A stretch of DNA of 64,000 nt from NCBI GenBank assembly GCA_964611435.1, contig CAZSXT010000005.1:89127-153126 (forward strand), in the 5' to 3' direction. The notes under the pieces are model-generated. The model saw only the letters and a list, made by a program, of their open reading frames with translations. It did no database searches and was not told the DNA's origin. Below are positions 54,720 through 63,120 of the stretch, piece after piece. The stretch comes from JAYPHU01 sp964611435 (GTDB lineage: Bacteria; Pseudomonadota; Alphaproteobacteria; Rhodospirillales; UBA2165). The translations under genes and the position numbers were made by a program. How positions within the stretch are numbered: the first letter of the stretch is position 1; every line of letters begins with the position of its first letter.

Positions 54720-55189
54720 CAGATCACGCTGTCCAAGACGCCGGCGGGCAGCCGGATTTGGAACAGTTCCCGGAAGATATAGAAAACGATGATTGAAATG
54801 ACGATGGAGCCTACGCCGATTCGGACCGGCCGTCGTTCCCCGTAGAGAATCATAAGCCCGGCAAACAGCGGCACATTGGCGGCGACAAATCCGGCCAGGG
54901 GCAGGGCCGTCAGATAGGCGAGCGCCAAAATCAGTGCGGTTCCCAGCCGTTTGCCGGTGACGCCCAGACTGTTCGGCACATTATTTTTGGCAATGGGCAG
55001 AAGGCTCTGGGCCAAAAGTGACACCGATAGGATCACCAGGCAGGTGGCGACCACCCACGGAAAAAACGACGGCTGTGTGGTGTTCTCAATGGCGCGCGTC
55101 GGCAGATGGGCCGTCATATATCCGTACCCGATACTCAAGAGTAGGAGGATGACGCCGGCGATCAGATTGCGGGTGCGCATACTGCTCAT
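54719..55189 (-). CDS. tctB: Tripartite tricarboxylate transporter, small permease TctB
   Basis: 156 residues, four membrane helices predicted by hydrophobicity ('LIAGVILLLLSIGYGYM', 'FFPWVVATCLVILSVSLL', 'ALILALAYLTALPLAGFVAANVPLF', 'IGVGSIVISIIVFYIF'). TctB is poorly conserved and is identified mainly by size, topology and its place between tctC and tctA. Confidence 0.85.
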   Translation of the reverse strand: MSSMRTRNLIAGVILLLLSIGYGYMTAHLPTRAIENTTQPSFFPWVVATCLVILSVSLLAQSLLPIAKNNVPNSLGVTGKRLGTALILALAYLTALPLAGFVAANVPLFAGLMILYGERRPVRIGVGSIVISIIVFYIFRELFQIRLPAGVLDSVI

Positions 55190-55212
55190 GGGAATTCCGG
55201 GAGCCTAAATTC

Positions 55213-55246
55213 AGATGTCCCGCCTTCGGGTGAAGACGGGACATCT
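55213..55246 (-). other. Strong hairpin between tctC and tctB
   Basis: AGATGTCCCG at 55213-55222 pairs perfectly with CGGGACATCT at 55237-55246; inside, CTTC/GAAG (55224-55227 and 55232-55235) extends the stem around a GGGT loop. There is no T-run, so it is not a simple terminator. Hairpins at this place often protect the 5' binding-protein mRNA from 3' exonucleases. Confidence 0.75.
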
Positions 55247-55268
55247 AATCGAGTCTTAAGTCAGCGGT

Positions 55269-56237
55269 CTATTTCTTGGCCTTGGACTGATACATCCCGG
55301 CCTTTTTCATGATGCTGACGATATTGGCATTGGCCTTGGCCAACTTGGCACCGAACTCTTTCTGGCCCATCGGCTTCAGAGTCAGCTTAAGCTTTTTCAT
55401 CCGGCTCGAGAACGCCTTGGAGTCGGCCGCCTTGATCATGGCTGCTTCCAGCTTGTCCTTGATGTCCTGCGGGGTGCCTTTGGCGACCGACAGGCCACGA
55501 AACAGATCAAATTCCATATCCATGCCGAGCTCCTTGGTGGTCGGCACGTTCGGCGCAGCAGGATCGCGGGTGCCGCTGGAGATTGCCAGGAATTTCATCT
55601 TGCCGGATTTCACGAACTTGAGCGGCACGAAGAAGATATCAACCGCGGCGTCGGTTTCACCACTGAGGATCATCTTGCGGCGATCCGGGGCCTTCACCGG
55701 CAGCATGATCGGTGTGCAACCAGACAACTGGCTCATGGCGACTCCGGCCAAATGGGTGGCGCTGCCGAAACCGGCAAACGCGATCTTCAGGGACTTCGGC
55801 TTTGCTTTGCACTCGTCCATGAAGTCCTTGAGGGTGTTCCAGCGGGCGTCCCCTTTGACCACGAACGGCACCGGTTGTTCGGCGACTTGGCCGATATGAT
55901 CCAGGGCGGTGTAATCGAATGGCACGTTGCCGATGTTGGTGGTCGTCAAGATGGACGTGGAGTTCCACGCGATGGTGTATCCGTCCGGCTTGGAGTTTTT
56001 GACATAGGTGTAGGTGATGGCGCCGCCGCCACCCGGCTTGTTGACCGGCACAACGGGCTGGCCCAGTTCGGCGCTCATGGCCTTGGCGATCATCCGGCCT
56101 TCGATATCGGCGCCGCCGCCGGCGCCAAACGGAATAACAAACTCAATGGATTTTTCCGGCCAGGCGGCATTGGCCTGTCCGGCCATCATCAGCGCGGCTG
56201 CTGCCGTACCGAGAACGGTGGTTTTCAGAAGTTTCAT
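55269..56237 (-). CDS. tctC: Tripartite tricarboxylate transporter substrate-binding protein TctC (Bug family)
   Basis: 322 residues. Signal peptide 'TAAAALMMAGQANAAW' then the Bug fold: 'KSIEFVIPFGAGGGADIEGRMIAKAMS', 'VVPVNKPGGGGAITYTYVKNSKPDGYTI'. It captures a carboxylate in the periplasm and delivers it to TctAB. The ligand is not predictable. It ends ahead of a strong hairpin and then tctB. Confidence 0.94.
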   Translation of the reverse strand: MKLLKTTVLGTAAAALMMAGQANAAWPEKSIEFVIPFGAGGGADIEGRMIAKAMSAELGQPVVPVNKPGGGGAITYTYVKNSKPDGYTIAWNSTSILTTTNIGNVPFDYTALDHIGQVAEQPVPFVVKGDARWNTLKDFMDECKAKPKSLKIAFAGFGSATHLAGVAMSQLSGCTPIMLPVKAPDRRKMILSGETDAAVDIFFVPLKFVKSGKMKFLAISSGTRDPAAPNVPTTKELGMDMEFDLFRGLSVAKGTPQDIKDKLEAAMIKAADSKAFSSRMKKLKLTLKPMGQKEFGAKLAKANANIVSIMKKAGMYQSKAKK

Positions 56238-56308
56238 TTTGGTTCTCCCTGTTGGAAAGGTCTTCGCTTAGGACCTTGTGGCAAGTTTTAAATTAATCGC
56301 AAATTGAA

Positions 56309-56752
56309 TCAACCTTCATAGCTTGCGCCGATGGCTTCGACGGCGGCCTGGGCGATATCCTGGTCCTGCTGCCAGTCGCCGCCGCTGACGCCGATGCCGC
56401 CCACGCATTCCCCTTCGACGAAAATCGGAAAGCCGCCTTCCATGGCGGTCCATCGTTCTGGCCCGGCGGCCAGTGTCAGGCCAATGGCGTGGAGCGTATC
56501 CAGGTCCTGGCCCTGCGCGCCACGGGTCGTGGTCGGACGTCGGTTGGACGATGAGGACACGGCCTTTGCGGTTGACGAGTGCACGGTGTGGAACCGGCCG
56601 CCATCCATGCGTTCCAGCAGCAGCATGTGCCCGCCGGCGTCGACGATGGCAACCGTCGCCGGGATGCCGATCTCCTCCGCCTTGGCGATCGCGGCGGTCA
56701 TCATCTTCTTGGCGCCGGCATTGGTTAGGCGTGTGGCTTTGGCAAAATCCAT
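56309..56752 (-). CDS. GlcG/HbpS-like protein (DUF336)
   Basis: 147 residues. GlcG-type fold: 'AEEIGIPATVAIVDAGGHMLLLERMDG', 'TLAAGPERWTAMEGGFPIFVEGECVGGIGVSGG', 'DQDIAQAAVEAI'. GlcG proteins accompany organic-acid utilisation operons and some bind haem, but their exact function is unsettled. First gene of the tct operon and directly opposite the IclR gene. Confidence 0.88.
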   Translation of the reverse strand: MDFAKATRLTNAGAKKMMTAAIAKAEEIGIPATVAIVDAGGHMLLLERMDGGRFHTVHSSTAKAVSSSSNRRPTTTRGAQGQDLDTLHAIGLTLAAGPERWTAMEGGFPIFVEGECVGGIGVSGGDWQQDQDIAQAAVEAIGASYEG

Positions 56753-56853
56753 TGTGCTCTCCCTCGTGCCGAAATCCGGCGACTTTAATCAGTGTTGAAT
56801 TTTCCGCAGTCATACACCAGAGCCATATTTGAATCAACAAATTTTACAATATC

Positions 56854-56872
56854 ATAATACTTTTCATATTAT
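56854..56872. promoter_or_regulatory. AT-rich inverted repeat in the glcG/iclR divergent region
   Basis: ATAATA (56854-56859) and TATTAT (56867-56872) form an inverted repeat with a 7-base spacer inside a very AT-rich stretch 27 bases before the IclR start. Either the IclR regulator or RNA polymerase could use it. It is a candidate operator only. Confidence 0.3.
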
Positions 56873-56898
56873 AAAAACTAGCTTACCGTCTTCTCACC

Positions 56899-57696
56899 AT
56901 GGCAAACCAATCGAACCGCACCACGCGGAGCATCCAGTCGGTGTCCCGCGCCCTGGATATTCTGGAAGTCCTCTCCGCCTCCGGTGAGGAGACCACCCTT
57001 GGCGAGATCGCTGAGGCGACCGGACTCAATGTTTCCACCTGCCATCATATTCTTCTGACACTGATGAACCGGGGATATGTAGGGCAGAATAAGCGAGGGG
57101 CGGGCTATTATCTGGGGTCCAGGTTTTTGTCCCTATCGTCTAGCGATTTGCGCCGCACAAGTCTGGTGGAACTAGCCATGCCGGAATTGAGAGCCCTCAA
57201 TCATGCAACGCAGGAGAATGTGCATCTTGCGGTCATGCAGGGAACTGATCTGGAAATTCTGGCGGGGATCGAGTCCCCGCTCGCCGTGCGGGTGCATACC
57301 GACGTCATTGATTTCTCCACCGCCGCTCATGCGACGGCAATTGGCAAATCCATACTCGCTTGGCTGCCGGATTCAGAAATCGCCAACATTATGGCGGAAA
57401 AAGGCTTGGCCCGTTTTACCGCTAACACCATCACCAATCCCGCAGAGTTGATGGAGGCGCTTCGTCTGGTTCGGCGCTACGGTTTTGCCTTTGACCGGGA
57501 AGAGTTGTTACCCGGTGTGGCGTGCGTCGGCACCGCTATTCGCGACAACGCCGGCACTGTTTTAGGCTCCATCAGTTGTACGTTGCCCCAGTCCCGGGCC
57601 ACGGAGGCGGCCATCGAGATGATTAAGGAACAAGTTATTGCATGCGTGTCGGTGCTGGGCGAAAAGCTAAGCTTGTCTCAGGGGCAAGCGGCATAG
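56899..57696 (+). CDS. IclR-family transcriptional regulator
   Basis: 265 residues. N-terminal winged helix ('RALDILEVLSASGEETTLGEIAEATGLNVSTCHHILLTL') and C-terminal ligand-binding GAF-like domain ('HAGTIGK'-type segment present as 'AHATAIGKSILAWL', 'GVACVGTAIRDNAG'). IclR proteins bind organic-acid effectors; here the divergent position predicts control of the glcG-like/tctCBA/Gfo operon. Confidence 0.92.
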   Translation: MANQSNRTTRSIQSVSRALDILEVLSASGEETTLGEIAEATGLNVSTCHHILLTLMNRGYVGQNKRGAGYYLGSRFLSLSSSDLRRTSLVELAMPELRALNHATQENVHLAVMQGTDLEILAGIESPLAVRVHTDVIDFSTAAHATAIGKSILAWLPDSEIANIMAEKGLARFTANTITNPAELMEALRLVRRYGFAFDREELLPGVACVGTAIRDNAGTVLGSISCTLPQSRATEAAIEMIKEQVIACVSVLGEKLSLSQGQAA

Positions 57697-57732
57697 GTCG
57701 AGGATCGGCCGAACAGGAATAAATTTGGGTGA

Positions 57733-57741
57733 TTATCCACA
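57733..57741 (+). promoter_or_regulatory. Consensus DnaA box
   Basis: TTATCCACA exactly matches the strong DnaA box. It is isolated in a 188-base intergenic region before the SPOR lipoprotein promoter; no cluster of boxes or replication gene is near. DnaA may act here as a transcription factor, or the match may be chance. Confidence 0.35.
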
Positions 57742-57772
57742 GATTTCTCGATTTTTCCCCAGGATTAGCGTA

Positions 57773-57801
57773 TTGTTCAGGAAATTTATACAATATATAG
57801 T
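57773..57801 (+). promoter_or_regulatory. Putative promoter of the SPOR lipoprotein gene
   Basis: TTGTTC (57773-57778), 17-base spacer, TATAGT (57796-57801, five of six consensus bases). The leader to ATG 57885 is about 77 bases. The DnaA box lies 32 bases upstream of the -35. Confidence 0.45.
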
Positions 57802-57884
57802 GATACTACCGCGTGTCAGGTGGTGTCTTTAAGCGTGTGCGGTTTTGCGCATAAGGCAGTGAGCGGCAACAGGGGAATATATTT

Positions 57885-59246
57885 ATGATGCCGATCGGCA
57901 GACTCCAAACTTGGAAACGAACCGGGGTTCTGGTTCTTGCCATAGTCGCCCTGTCAGGGTGTGATCTTCTCAGCAATGCGCGATTTATGGATCGCTTTAA
58001 ACGCACGCCTCAGCCGGTTGCCAGCACGCCGTTCTCGGAACAGGGCCTCGGCAAACTTGCCAAGGGAGAACTGCTGCAGGCGCAAGCGCTGTTTGATCAG
58101 GCGCTGCAGAATAATCCCCGAGACGTGCATGCGCTTTTGGGTAAGGGCTTTGTGTTCCAACAGACGGGGCAATTGACGCAGGCACGCGCCGCCTATGAAG
58201 CCGTGTTGGCGTTGCGGCCGGGCCCGTCCGAGAAACTAATCGTCTTTAACAATCTACAACCCCAGTCGGTGCAGGAACTGGCTGGGCTGAACCTGGCGCT
58301 GCTCCAAAGCCGGGGCGTCTCCTCGTCGCTGACCGGGGAGCAGGCCGATCCAAATGCGCGCCAACAACAGTCCGGCATGATGGCGCCGGCCCGTCCGCCG
58401 GCCGCCATGGCGCAACCCATGTCGCCAAATATGTCACGCGCCGAACCGGCCGTTGCCCTGAACGAAACCGACTCGAATATCGTGGAACGGTTCGAGACCT
58501 TGGCAAAGCTGCGGGATGAAGGGCTCGTCACCCACGACGAATTCAATGAACGCCGAAAGGCGAATATAGGGGCGCTGTTGAACTACACCATGCCACCGGG
58601 GGCGGCGGGTCTGGACCGGGCCGTGCCGTCGGCCACGCAGATCACGCAGCGCCTGCGCGCCATCGGCCGGGCGTTGGAGCTTCGCGCCATCACGGTGCGC
58701 CAGCACAGCGCTGAACGGACAATGATTGTCGATGGTTTGATGCCGTCCAATCCGCCCAACCGGACGAACCAGAAACCAAGGCCCACGTCTCTGTTGGATG
58801 CGGCGGCTGAATTGCGCCGGGTGGAGACGTTGCAGGAACGGGGCCTGATTACGCCGGAGGAAGCGGCCAAGGAAAAGGCGGCAATCGAAGAACCGTTTAA
58901 GGCCAAAGCGCCGCCGCCGCCGAAAGAACAGCCGACGCAGTTGGCCAAGTCTGACGCTGCACCGCAAGCTGCTGCGCCGGTAGGTCCGCAACCGGCCGTG
59001 CATATTGCCTCTTTCCGTTCCCGCCAGGCGGCGGACCGCGGTTGGGCGCAGTTAAAGCGCGCCCACCGGGCTCTGGTCGGTAACTTCAGGTCCGAGATCA
59101 CCCGGGTGAACCTGGGCCGGGGCAAGGGCGTGTTTTATCGTCTGGTCGTCGGCCCGGCGAAAAGCCAGGCGGATGCACAGCGTATTTGCACGACCCTCAA
59201 ACGCCGCCGGCAATACTGTGAGCCGGCCTTCATGGCGGGTGGGTAG
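57885..59246 (+). CDS. Lipoprotein with TPR, SHOCT-like and SPOR domains
   Basis: 453 residues. Lipobox 'VALSGC' (Cys about residue 26), then a TPR pair ('AKGELLQAQALFDQALQNNPRDVHALLGKGFVFQQTG'), a Met/Pro/Ala-rich linker, two SHOCT-like segments ('VERFETLAKLRDEGLVTHDEFNERR' and 'LRRVETLQERGLITPEEAAKEKAAI'), and a C-terminal SPOR domain ('AVHIASFRSRQAADRGWAQLKR' onwards) that in other proteins binds denuded septal glycan. I infer an envelope protein that localises to division sites. No known named homologue is claimed. Confidence 0.8.
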   Translation: MMPIGRLQTWKRTGVLVLAIVALSGCDLLSNARFMDRFKRTPQPVASTPFSEQGLGKLAKGELLQAQALFDQALQNNPRDVHALLGKGFVFQQTGQLTQARAAYEAVLALRPGPSEKLIVFNNLQPQSVQELAGLNLALLQSRGVSSSLTGEQADPNARQQQSGMMAPARPPAAMAQPMSPNMSRAEPAVALNETDSNIVERFETLAKLRDEGLVTHDEFNERRKANIGALLNYTMPPGAAGLDRAVPSATQITQRLRAIGRALELRAITVRQHSAERTMIVDGLMPSNPPNRTNQKPRPTSLLDAAAELRRVETLQERGLITPEEAAKEKAAIEEPFKAKAPPPPKEQPTQLAKSDAAPQAAAPVGPQPAVHIASFRSRQAADRGWAQLKRAHRALVGNFRSEITRVNLGRGKGVFYRLVVGPAKSQADAQRICTTLKRRRQYCEPAFMAGG

Positions 59247-59316
59247 TTCCAGCTACAGTTAATGTTAGTCATGCGCGGACCGGCCGTTAGGCCGTGATCA
59301 GCGTACCCATTTTATC

Positions 59317-59571
59317 AAACACGAACCTCACAAAGGACACGAAGGCATTGGAGCCAATGTGACCTTCGTGAACTTGGTGCTCATTGTGGCTATTCAATTT
59401 TTCTTTTGCCGCGCCTAAATGCGTCGCCCCCGAGTTGGGCTCATTTTTAATGAGGCCAAGTCTCGGGGGTCCATGGGCATTAGTTGCATGGTTCCCCGAC
59501 AATCGCTTCGCGAGTCGGGGATGACGCAGAAGGGTGAGCGGGGGAAGGTGGCTCGAAGGGCCGGATGGGGG
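59317..59571 (+). repeat. Repeat island A (palindrome, two hairpins and a G-rich module)
   Basis: This fills the 336-base gap between the SPOR lipoprotein and CaiB genes. It contains a 74-base palindromic repeat (59317-59390; core stem CACGAAGG-CATTGG, loop AG, complementary arms with a 3-base bulge, 59338-59370), a long hairpin with CCCCCGAG/CTCGGGGG ends (59427-59469), a CCCCGAC/GTCGGGG hairpin (59493-59520) and a 32-base G-rich module (59540-59571). Island B at 62.1 kb has the same order at nearly the same spacing. Confidence 0.75.
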
Positions 59572-59582
59572 ATAGTCGTCGC

Positions 59583-60788
59583 TTACCCAACCACCTCCGC
59601 ATCCTTGAGCGCTGCAATCCGCTCTCCGTCATAGCCTAAATCCTCGAGCACCTCCCGCGTGTGCTGACCTAAAGCAGGAGCAGGGGCGTTCGGTAATTCG
59701 GGTGCTTCCGACAGGAAGAGGGGCGAGCGGGCAAATTCAAACTCACCAACTTCCGGATCATCGATGGGCATCAGCAAACCGCGCGCTTGGACATGTGGAT
59801 CGGCAAACACGTCTTCGGCCCGGTTGACCGGACCGGTGGGCACGCCGATCTCGTTCAGCGTGTTGACCGCATCCTCCCGGGTCATGGCCGACAGCCAGTC
59901 ATCGATGATCGGTTGGATATAGCCGGCGTTGGCGGCGCGCGCCGTGCCGTCCTTGCAGCGCTCGTCGGCGATCATGTCAGGCCGGTCCATGGCGGTGCAG
60001 AGCCGCTCCCAGATAATATTGTCGGGCACGTTGAGCGCGATGTAGCCGTCGTTGCATTGGAACGCGCCCCGGGGGAATAGGTTCTTCGGCACGCCGCGGC
60101 GCGGCGATTGTCCGGCCACGGAGTGCAGGGCCACCATCGCCTCGTTGAGGGACAGCATATTGTCGAACATGGCCGAATCGACAAGCTGGCCACGACCGGT
60201 GCGTTCCCGCATGAACAGCGCCTGCATGATCCCGTAGGACGTGACCATGCCCGTATAAACGTCAGCCATGCCGTAGATTGTCCAGGAGGGCGGCTTATCG
60301 TCAAAGCCCACCTGATGCATGATGCCGCTCATGGCTTCGGCCACGATGTCGAACGCCGGCCGGTCGCTGTAGGGGCCACGATAGCCTTCCAGCTGTCCGA
60401 AGCCGGAGATCAGCGCCCAGATGAGCTTTGAGTGATCCGGGCTCAATGCCTCATAGGTAAGTCCGATTTTCCTCATGGCGCCGGGGCGTAGGTTCTCGAC
60501 CACCACGTCGGCCGTGTTGATCAGATCGCGCAGCACCTCTTGGCCCTCGGGTTTTTGCAGGTCGAGGGCGAGGCTCTTCTTGTTGCGGTTATAGCCCATG
60601 AAGCCGGCGGCTTTTTTGACGCCGTCTTTTTCGGCGAAGGGCGGCATGGCCCGGCGCGGATCGCCCCGGCCCGGCCGTTCGATCTTGATGACCTCCGCGC
60701 CCGCATCGGCCAGCAGCATCGTGCAGTAAGGCCCGGCCATATATTGTTCCAGGCCGATCACCCGGATGCCGTTGAGAGGGCGGGTCAT
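59583..60788 (-). CDS. CaiB/BaiF-family (class III) CoA-transferase
   Basis: 401 residues. Signature 'GIRVIGLEQYMAGPYCTMLLADAGAEVIKIERPGRGDPRR', 'GYNRNKKSLALDLQKPEGQEV' and 'ADVVVENLRPG'. Class III enzymes swap CoA between carboxylates using an Asp; the candidate Asp lies in 'PAFDIVAEAMSG'. It follows the thiolase gene by 10 bases, so both form a unit; they may activate and cleave one acid. Confidence 0.92.
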   Translation of the reverse strand: MTRPLNGIRVIGLEQYMAGPYCTMLLADAGAEVIKIERPGRGDPRRAMPPFAEKDGVKKAAGFMGYNRNKKSLALDLQKPEGQEVLRDLINTADVVVENLRPGAMRKIGLTYEALSPDHSKLIWALISGFGQLEGYRGPYSDRPAFDIVAEAMSGIMHQVGFDDKPPSWTIYGMADVYTGMVTSYGIMQALFMRERTGRGQLVDSAMFDNMLSLNEAMVALHSVAGQSPRRGVPKNLFPRGAFQCNDGYIALNVPDNIIWERLCTAMDRPDMIADERCKDGTARAANAGYIQPIIDDWLSAMTREDAVNTLNEIGVPTGPVNRAEDVFADPHVQARGLLMPIDDPEVGEFEFARSPLFLSEAPELPNAPAPALGQHTREVLEDLGYDGERIAALKDAEVVG

Positions 60789-60798
60789 CTAGATGCTC

Positions 60799-62046
60799 CT
60801 AATCGCCGATCCATTCGACAAGCGTGCTCTCGCCCATGCCGACGCCGACGCAGAGCGTGGCCAGGCCATAGAATGGACGGGGCATGTCGGCGGCCCGGCG
60901 TTTCATCTCGTGCATCAAGGTCACCAGAATGCGCGCGCCGGAACACCCCGTCGGATGGCCCAGCGCAATCGCGCCGCCGTTGACGTTGGTGTTGTCGTGG
61001 CTGAGGCCCAGCCGGCGCATGCAGCCGATGGCCTGGGCCGCGAAGGCCTCGTTGAGTTCCACCAGGCCGATGTCCTCGATTTTGAGGTTAAATCGGTCGA
61101 GCAGTTTCTCCGTCGCGGGCACCGGGCCATAGCCGAAATAGCGAGGGTCCGTTCCGGCGGAGGCTGAGCCCATCCAGCGCAACAGCGGCTTCTTGCCCAT
61201 CGCCTCGGCCTTTTCCCGGCTGCACATGAGAAGCGCCGCCGCCCCGTCGTTGATGCCGCTGGAATTGCCGGCGGTGACCGAGCCGTCTTTCTTGAACGCC
61301 GGGCGCAGCTTACCCAGGTCGTCCATGGAAATTGCCAAGTCCAGGTGTCCGTTGCTCCGCGTGTAGCGGGGATGTTCGTCCGTATCGATCAGGATCGGAT
61401 CGCCCCGGCGTTGCGGCACGCCAACCGGGATGATCTCGTCCGTGAACTTACCGGCGTTGATCGCGGCAATGGCCCGGGTATGACTTTCGAGCGCAAAGGC
61501 GTCTTGTTCCTCCCGGCTGATCTGCATTTCTTCCGCAATCAATTCCGCACCCTCGCCCAGGGAAATGATCGGATACATCTCGTCCAGTTTCGGGTTTTCG
61601 AAGCGCCAGCCGACGGTGGTGTCATAGACTTTGGGCGGCGCGGTGGTCGGGGTCTTGTCCGGCTTAGGCATGGACCAGGGCGCGCGACTCATGCTTTCGA
61701 CGCCACTGCCGATATAGAGCGAGCCTTCGTCGGAGAGGACGGAGCGGGCCGCCAGGTTGACCGCGCCCAAGGCCGACGAACAGTTCCGGTTCACCGTGAT
61801 GCCCGGCACCTCCTGCGGAAAGCCTGCCAGCAGGAGCGACATGCGGGCGACATCCCGGTTGTCTTCCCCGGCCTGATTGCCGCAGCCGGCGAACACCTCG
61901 TCCAGTTCCGCCGGATCGATGCCGGTGCGTTCGGCCAGCGCTTTATATGTATAGGACAACAGATCGTCCGGGCGAACCGACGACAGCCCGCCGCCATATT
62001 TGCCGATGGGGGTCCGCACCCCGTCGATGATCACAACCTCGGTCAT
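60799..62046 (-). CDS. Thiolase (acetyl-CoA C-acyltransferase family)
   Basis: 415 residues. Acylated Cys C89 in 'VNRNCSSALGAVN', His in 'ALGHPTGCSGARI', and second Cys in 'LCVGVGMGESTLVEW'. Complete length for a degradative thiolase. It condenses or cleaves beta-ketoacyl-CoA; with the CaiB gene it makes a two-gene operon flanked by repeat islands. Confidence 0.94.
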   Translation of the reverse strand: MTEVVIIDGVRTPIGKYGGGLSSVRPDDLLSYTYKALAERTGIDPAELDEVFAGCGNQAGEDNRDVARMSLLLAGFPQEVPGITVNRNCSSALGAVNLAARSVLSDEGSLYIGSGVESMSRAPWSMPKPDKTPTTAPPKVYDTTVGWRFENPKLDEMYPIISLGEGAELIAEEMQISREEQDAFALESHTRAIAAINAGKFTDEIIPVGVPQRRGDPILIDTDEHPRYTRSNGHLDLAISMDDLGKLRPAFKKDGSVTAGNSSGINDGAAALLMCSREKAEAMGKKPLLRWMGSASAGTDPRYFGYGPVPATEKLLDRFNLKIEDIGLVELNEAFAAQAIGCMRRLGLSHDNTNVNGGAIALGHPTGCSGARILVTLMHEMKRRAADMPRPFYGLATLCVGVGMGESTLVEWIGD

Positions 62047-62132
62047 GGGAGTCTCTCCGTTTGTGTTTCCCGGAGAGTATTAAATGAGACGGGGCGGGGA
62101 AAGTTTTTAGGTGGGCATACGGATCATGTTTT

Positions 62133-62413
62133 AACCACGAAGGTCACAAGGACACGAAGATAGTTGGAGCCAACTGTTGTCTTAGTGAACTTCGTGCTTT
62201 GTGGTGAATATTTTTGACGGTCACGCGCGGGCTTGATCCGCGTACACCCCCACCCGCGTTGTCCGTCTCCGCCGGACTCCGCACCCTCCCCCGTAACGGG
62301 GGAGGGGAATTAGCTGCGGACTTGCATTAGATTGCCTTCCCCCCTCGCGGGGGAAGGTGGCCTGAAGGGCCGGATGGGGGGCGGAGAGAAATGCGCGGGG
62401 CAAGCCCGCGCAT
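62133..62413 (+). repeat. Repeat island B
   Basis: This fills the 387-base gap between the thiolase and the small lipoprotein gene. It holds a 74-base palindromic repeat (62133-62206) related to that of island A, with AGTTGG-AG-CCAACT in the centre; a CCCTCCCCCG-TAA-CGGGGGAGGG hairpin (62284-62306); a CCTTCCCCC/GGGGGAAGG hairpin (62335-62357); the 32-base module (62349-62380, 30 of 32 bases as in A); and ATGCGCGGG/CCCGCGCAT (62391-62413), a short alphaproteobacterial-style dispersed repeat. Confidence 0.75.
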
Positions 62414-62433
62414 GACGCTCACTTATGCTCGCG

Positions 62434-62988
62434 TCACTTAGGGGGCAGGGACGCTTCCGGCTCCATCATCACCGCCGGCTGATTAAACGCCGTTGGCATG
62501 GAGGCGGGCTGGGCCACCGGCTGCGGGACCGGGCTGCCGCCCTTGGGCGAAACGGTCATGTCGACCAGCGCCTTGTCCAAGTTAAGCGGCGTGCCAGGCT
62601 GTATTTGGATGGTCATCACCCGGTCGTCCCGGCCGTAGGTCATGAAGCTGGTGGCCGCACGAACCGAAGCGATTTCTTGCCAGCCATAATCCGGCATGCG
62701 TTGTTTGAAGAAGTCAAAGATGCGGGCGGCGTGGGTGCTGCTTTGGATGGAGAGCCGGCCGATCCAGCCCTGGGGCGCGCCAAAGACCACGGTCCTATCC
62801 ATATCCATTTTGGATTCACCGGGAATCGGGACGTCAGTAAACTCGGCAAAGTTCTGTTGTTTGACCGGCTGACCGTCATTGCGGCTGACCGGCGTCGGGT
62901 CCAGTCCGACCGATTGAACACAACCACTCAAAATAACGAGAAGGCTCGCACCAACGAGTGCGCCGGCTTTGCGTGACCGAATCCACAT
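62434..62988 (-). CDS. Small lipoprotein of unknown function
   Basis: 184 residues from ATG 62988, with GGGGGAT upstream; the frame extends further but the signal peptide begins here. Lipobox 'VILSGC' (Cys about 23). The mature part has 'TVVFGAPQGWIGRLSIQSSTHAARIFDFFKQRMPDYGW' and 'MTIQIQPGTPLN', a fold reminiscent of small outer-membrane lipoproteins that I cannot assign. The C-terminus is Pro/Met-rich. Placed between the repeats and the rRNA operon. Confidence 0.7.
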   Translation of the reverse strand: MWIRSRKAGALVGASLLVILSGCVQSVGLDPTPVSRNDGQPVKQQNFAEFTDVPIPGESKMDMDRTVVFGAPQGWIGRLSIQSSTHAARIFDFFKQRMPDYGWQEIASVRAATSFMTYGRDDRVMTIQIQPGTPLNLDKALVDMTVSPKGGSPVPQPVAQPASMPTAFNQPAVMMEPEASLPPK

Positions 62989-63120
62989 CTTGCTAATCCC
63001 CCGGAATTCCGTTCCGACTCGCGTCGAAAGCCTAGACATCGGGCCGGAATTCGCTATATGATCATAGGTATGGACGCCCGGTTTTCCGGGCGAACCAGGG
63101 TAGGATGATCGCCTTTCGTA

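Noticed and set aside
57720..57884. Replication origin
   Set aside because: Only one DnaA box and no origin-associated genes; an AT-rich promoter explains the composition.
62220..62413. CRISPR-like array from repeated GC-rich blocks
   Set aside because: Units differ in length and sequence and have no regular spacers; they are short dispersed palindromes.
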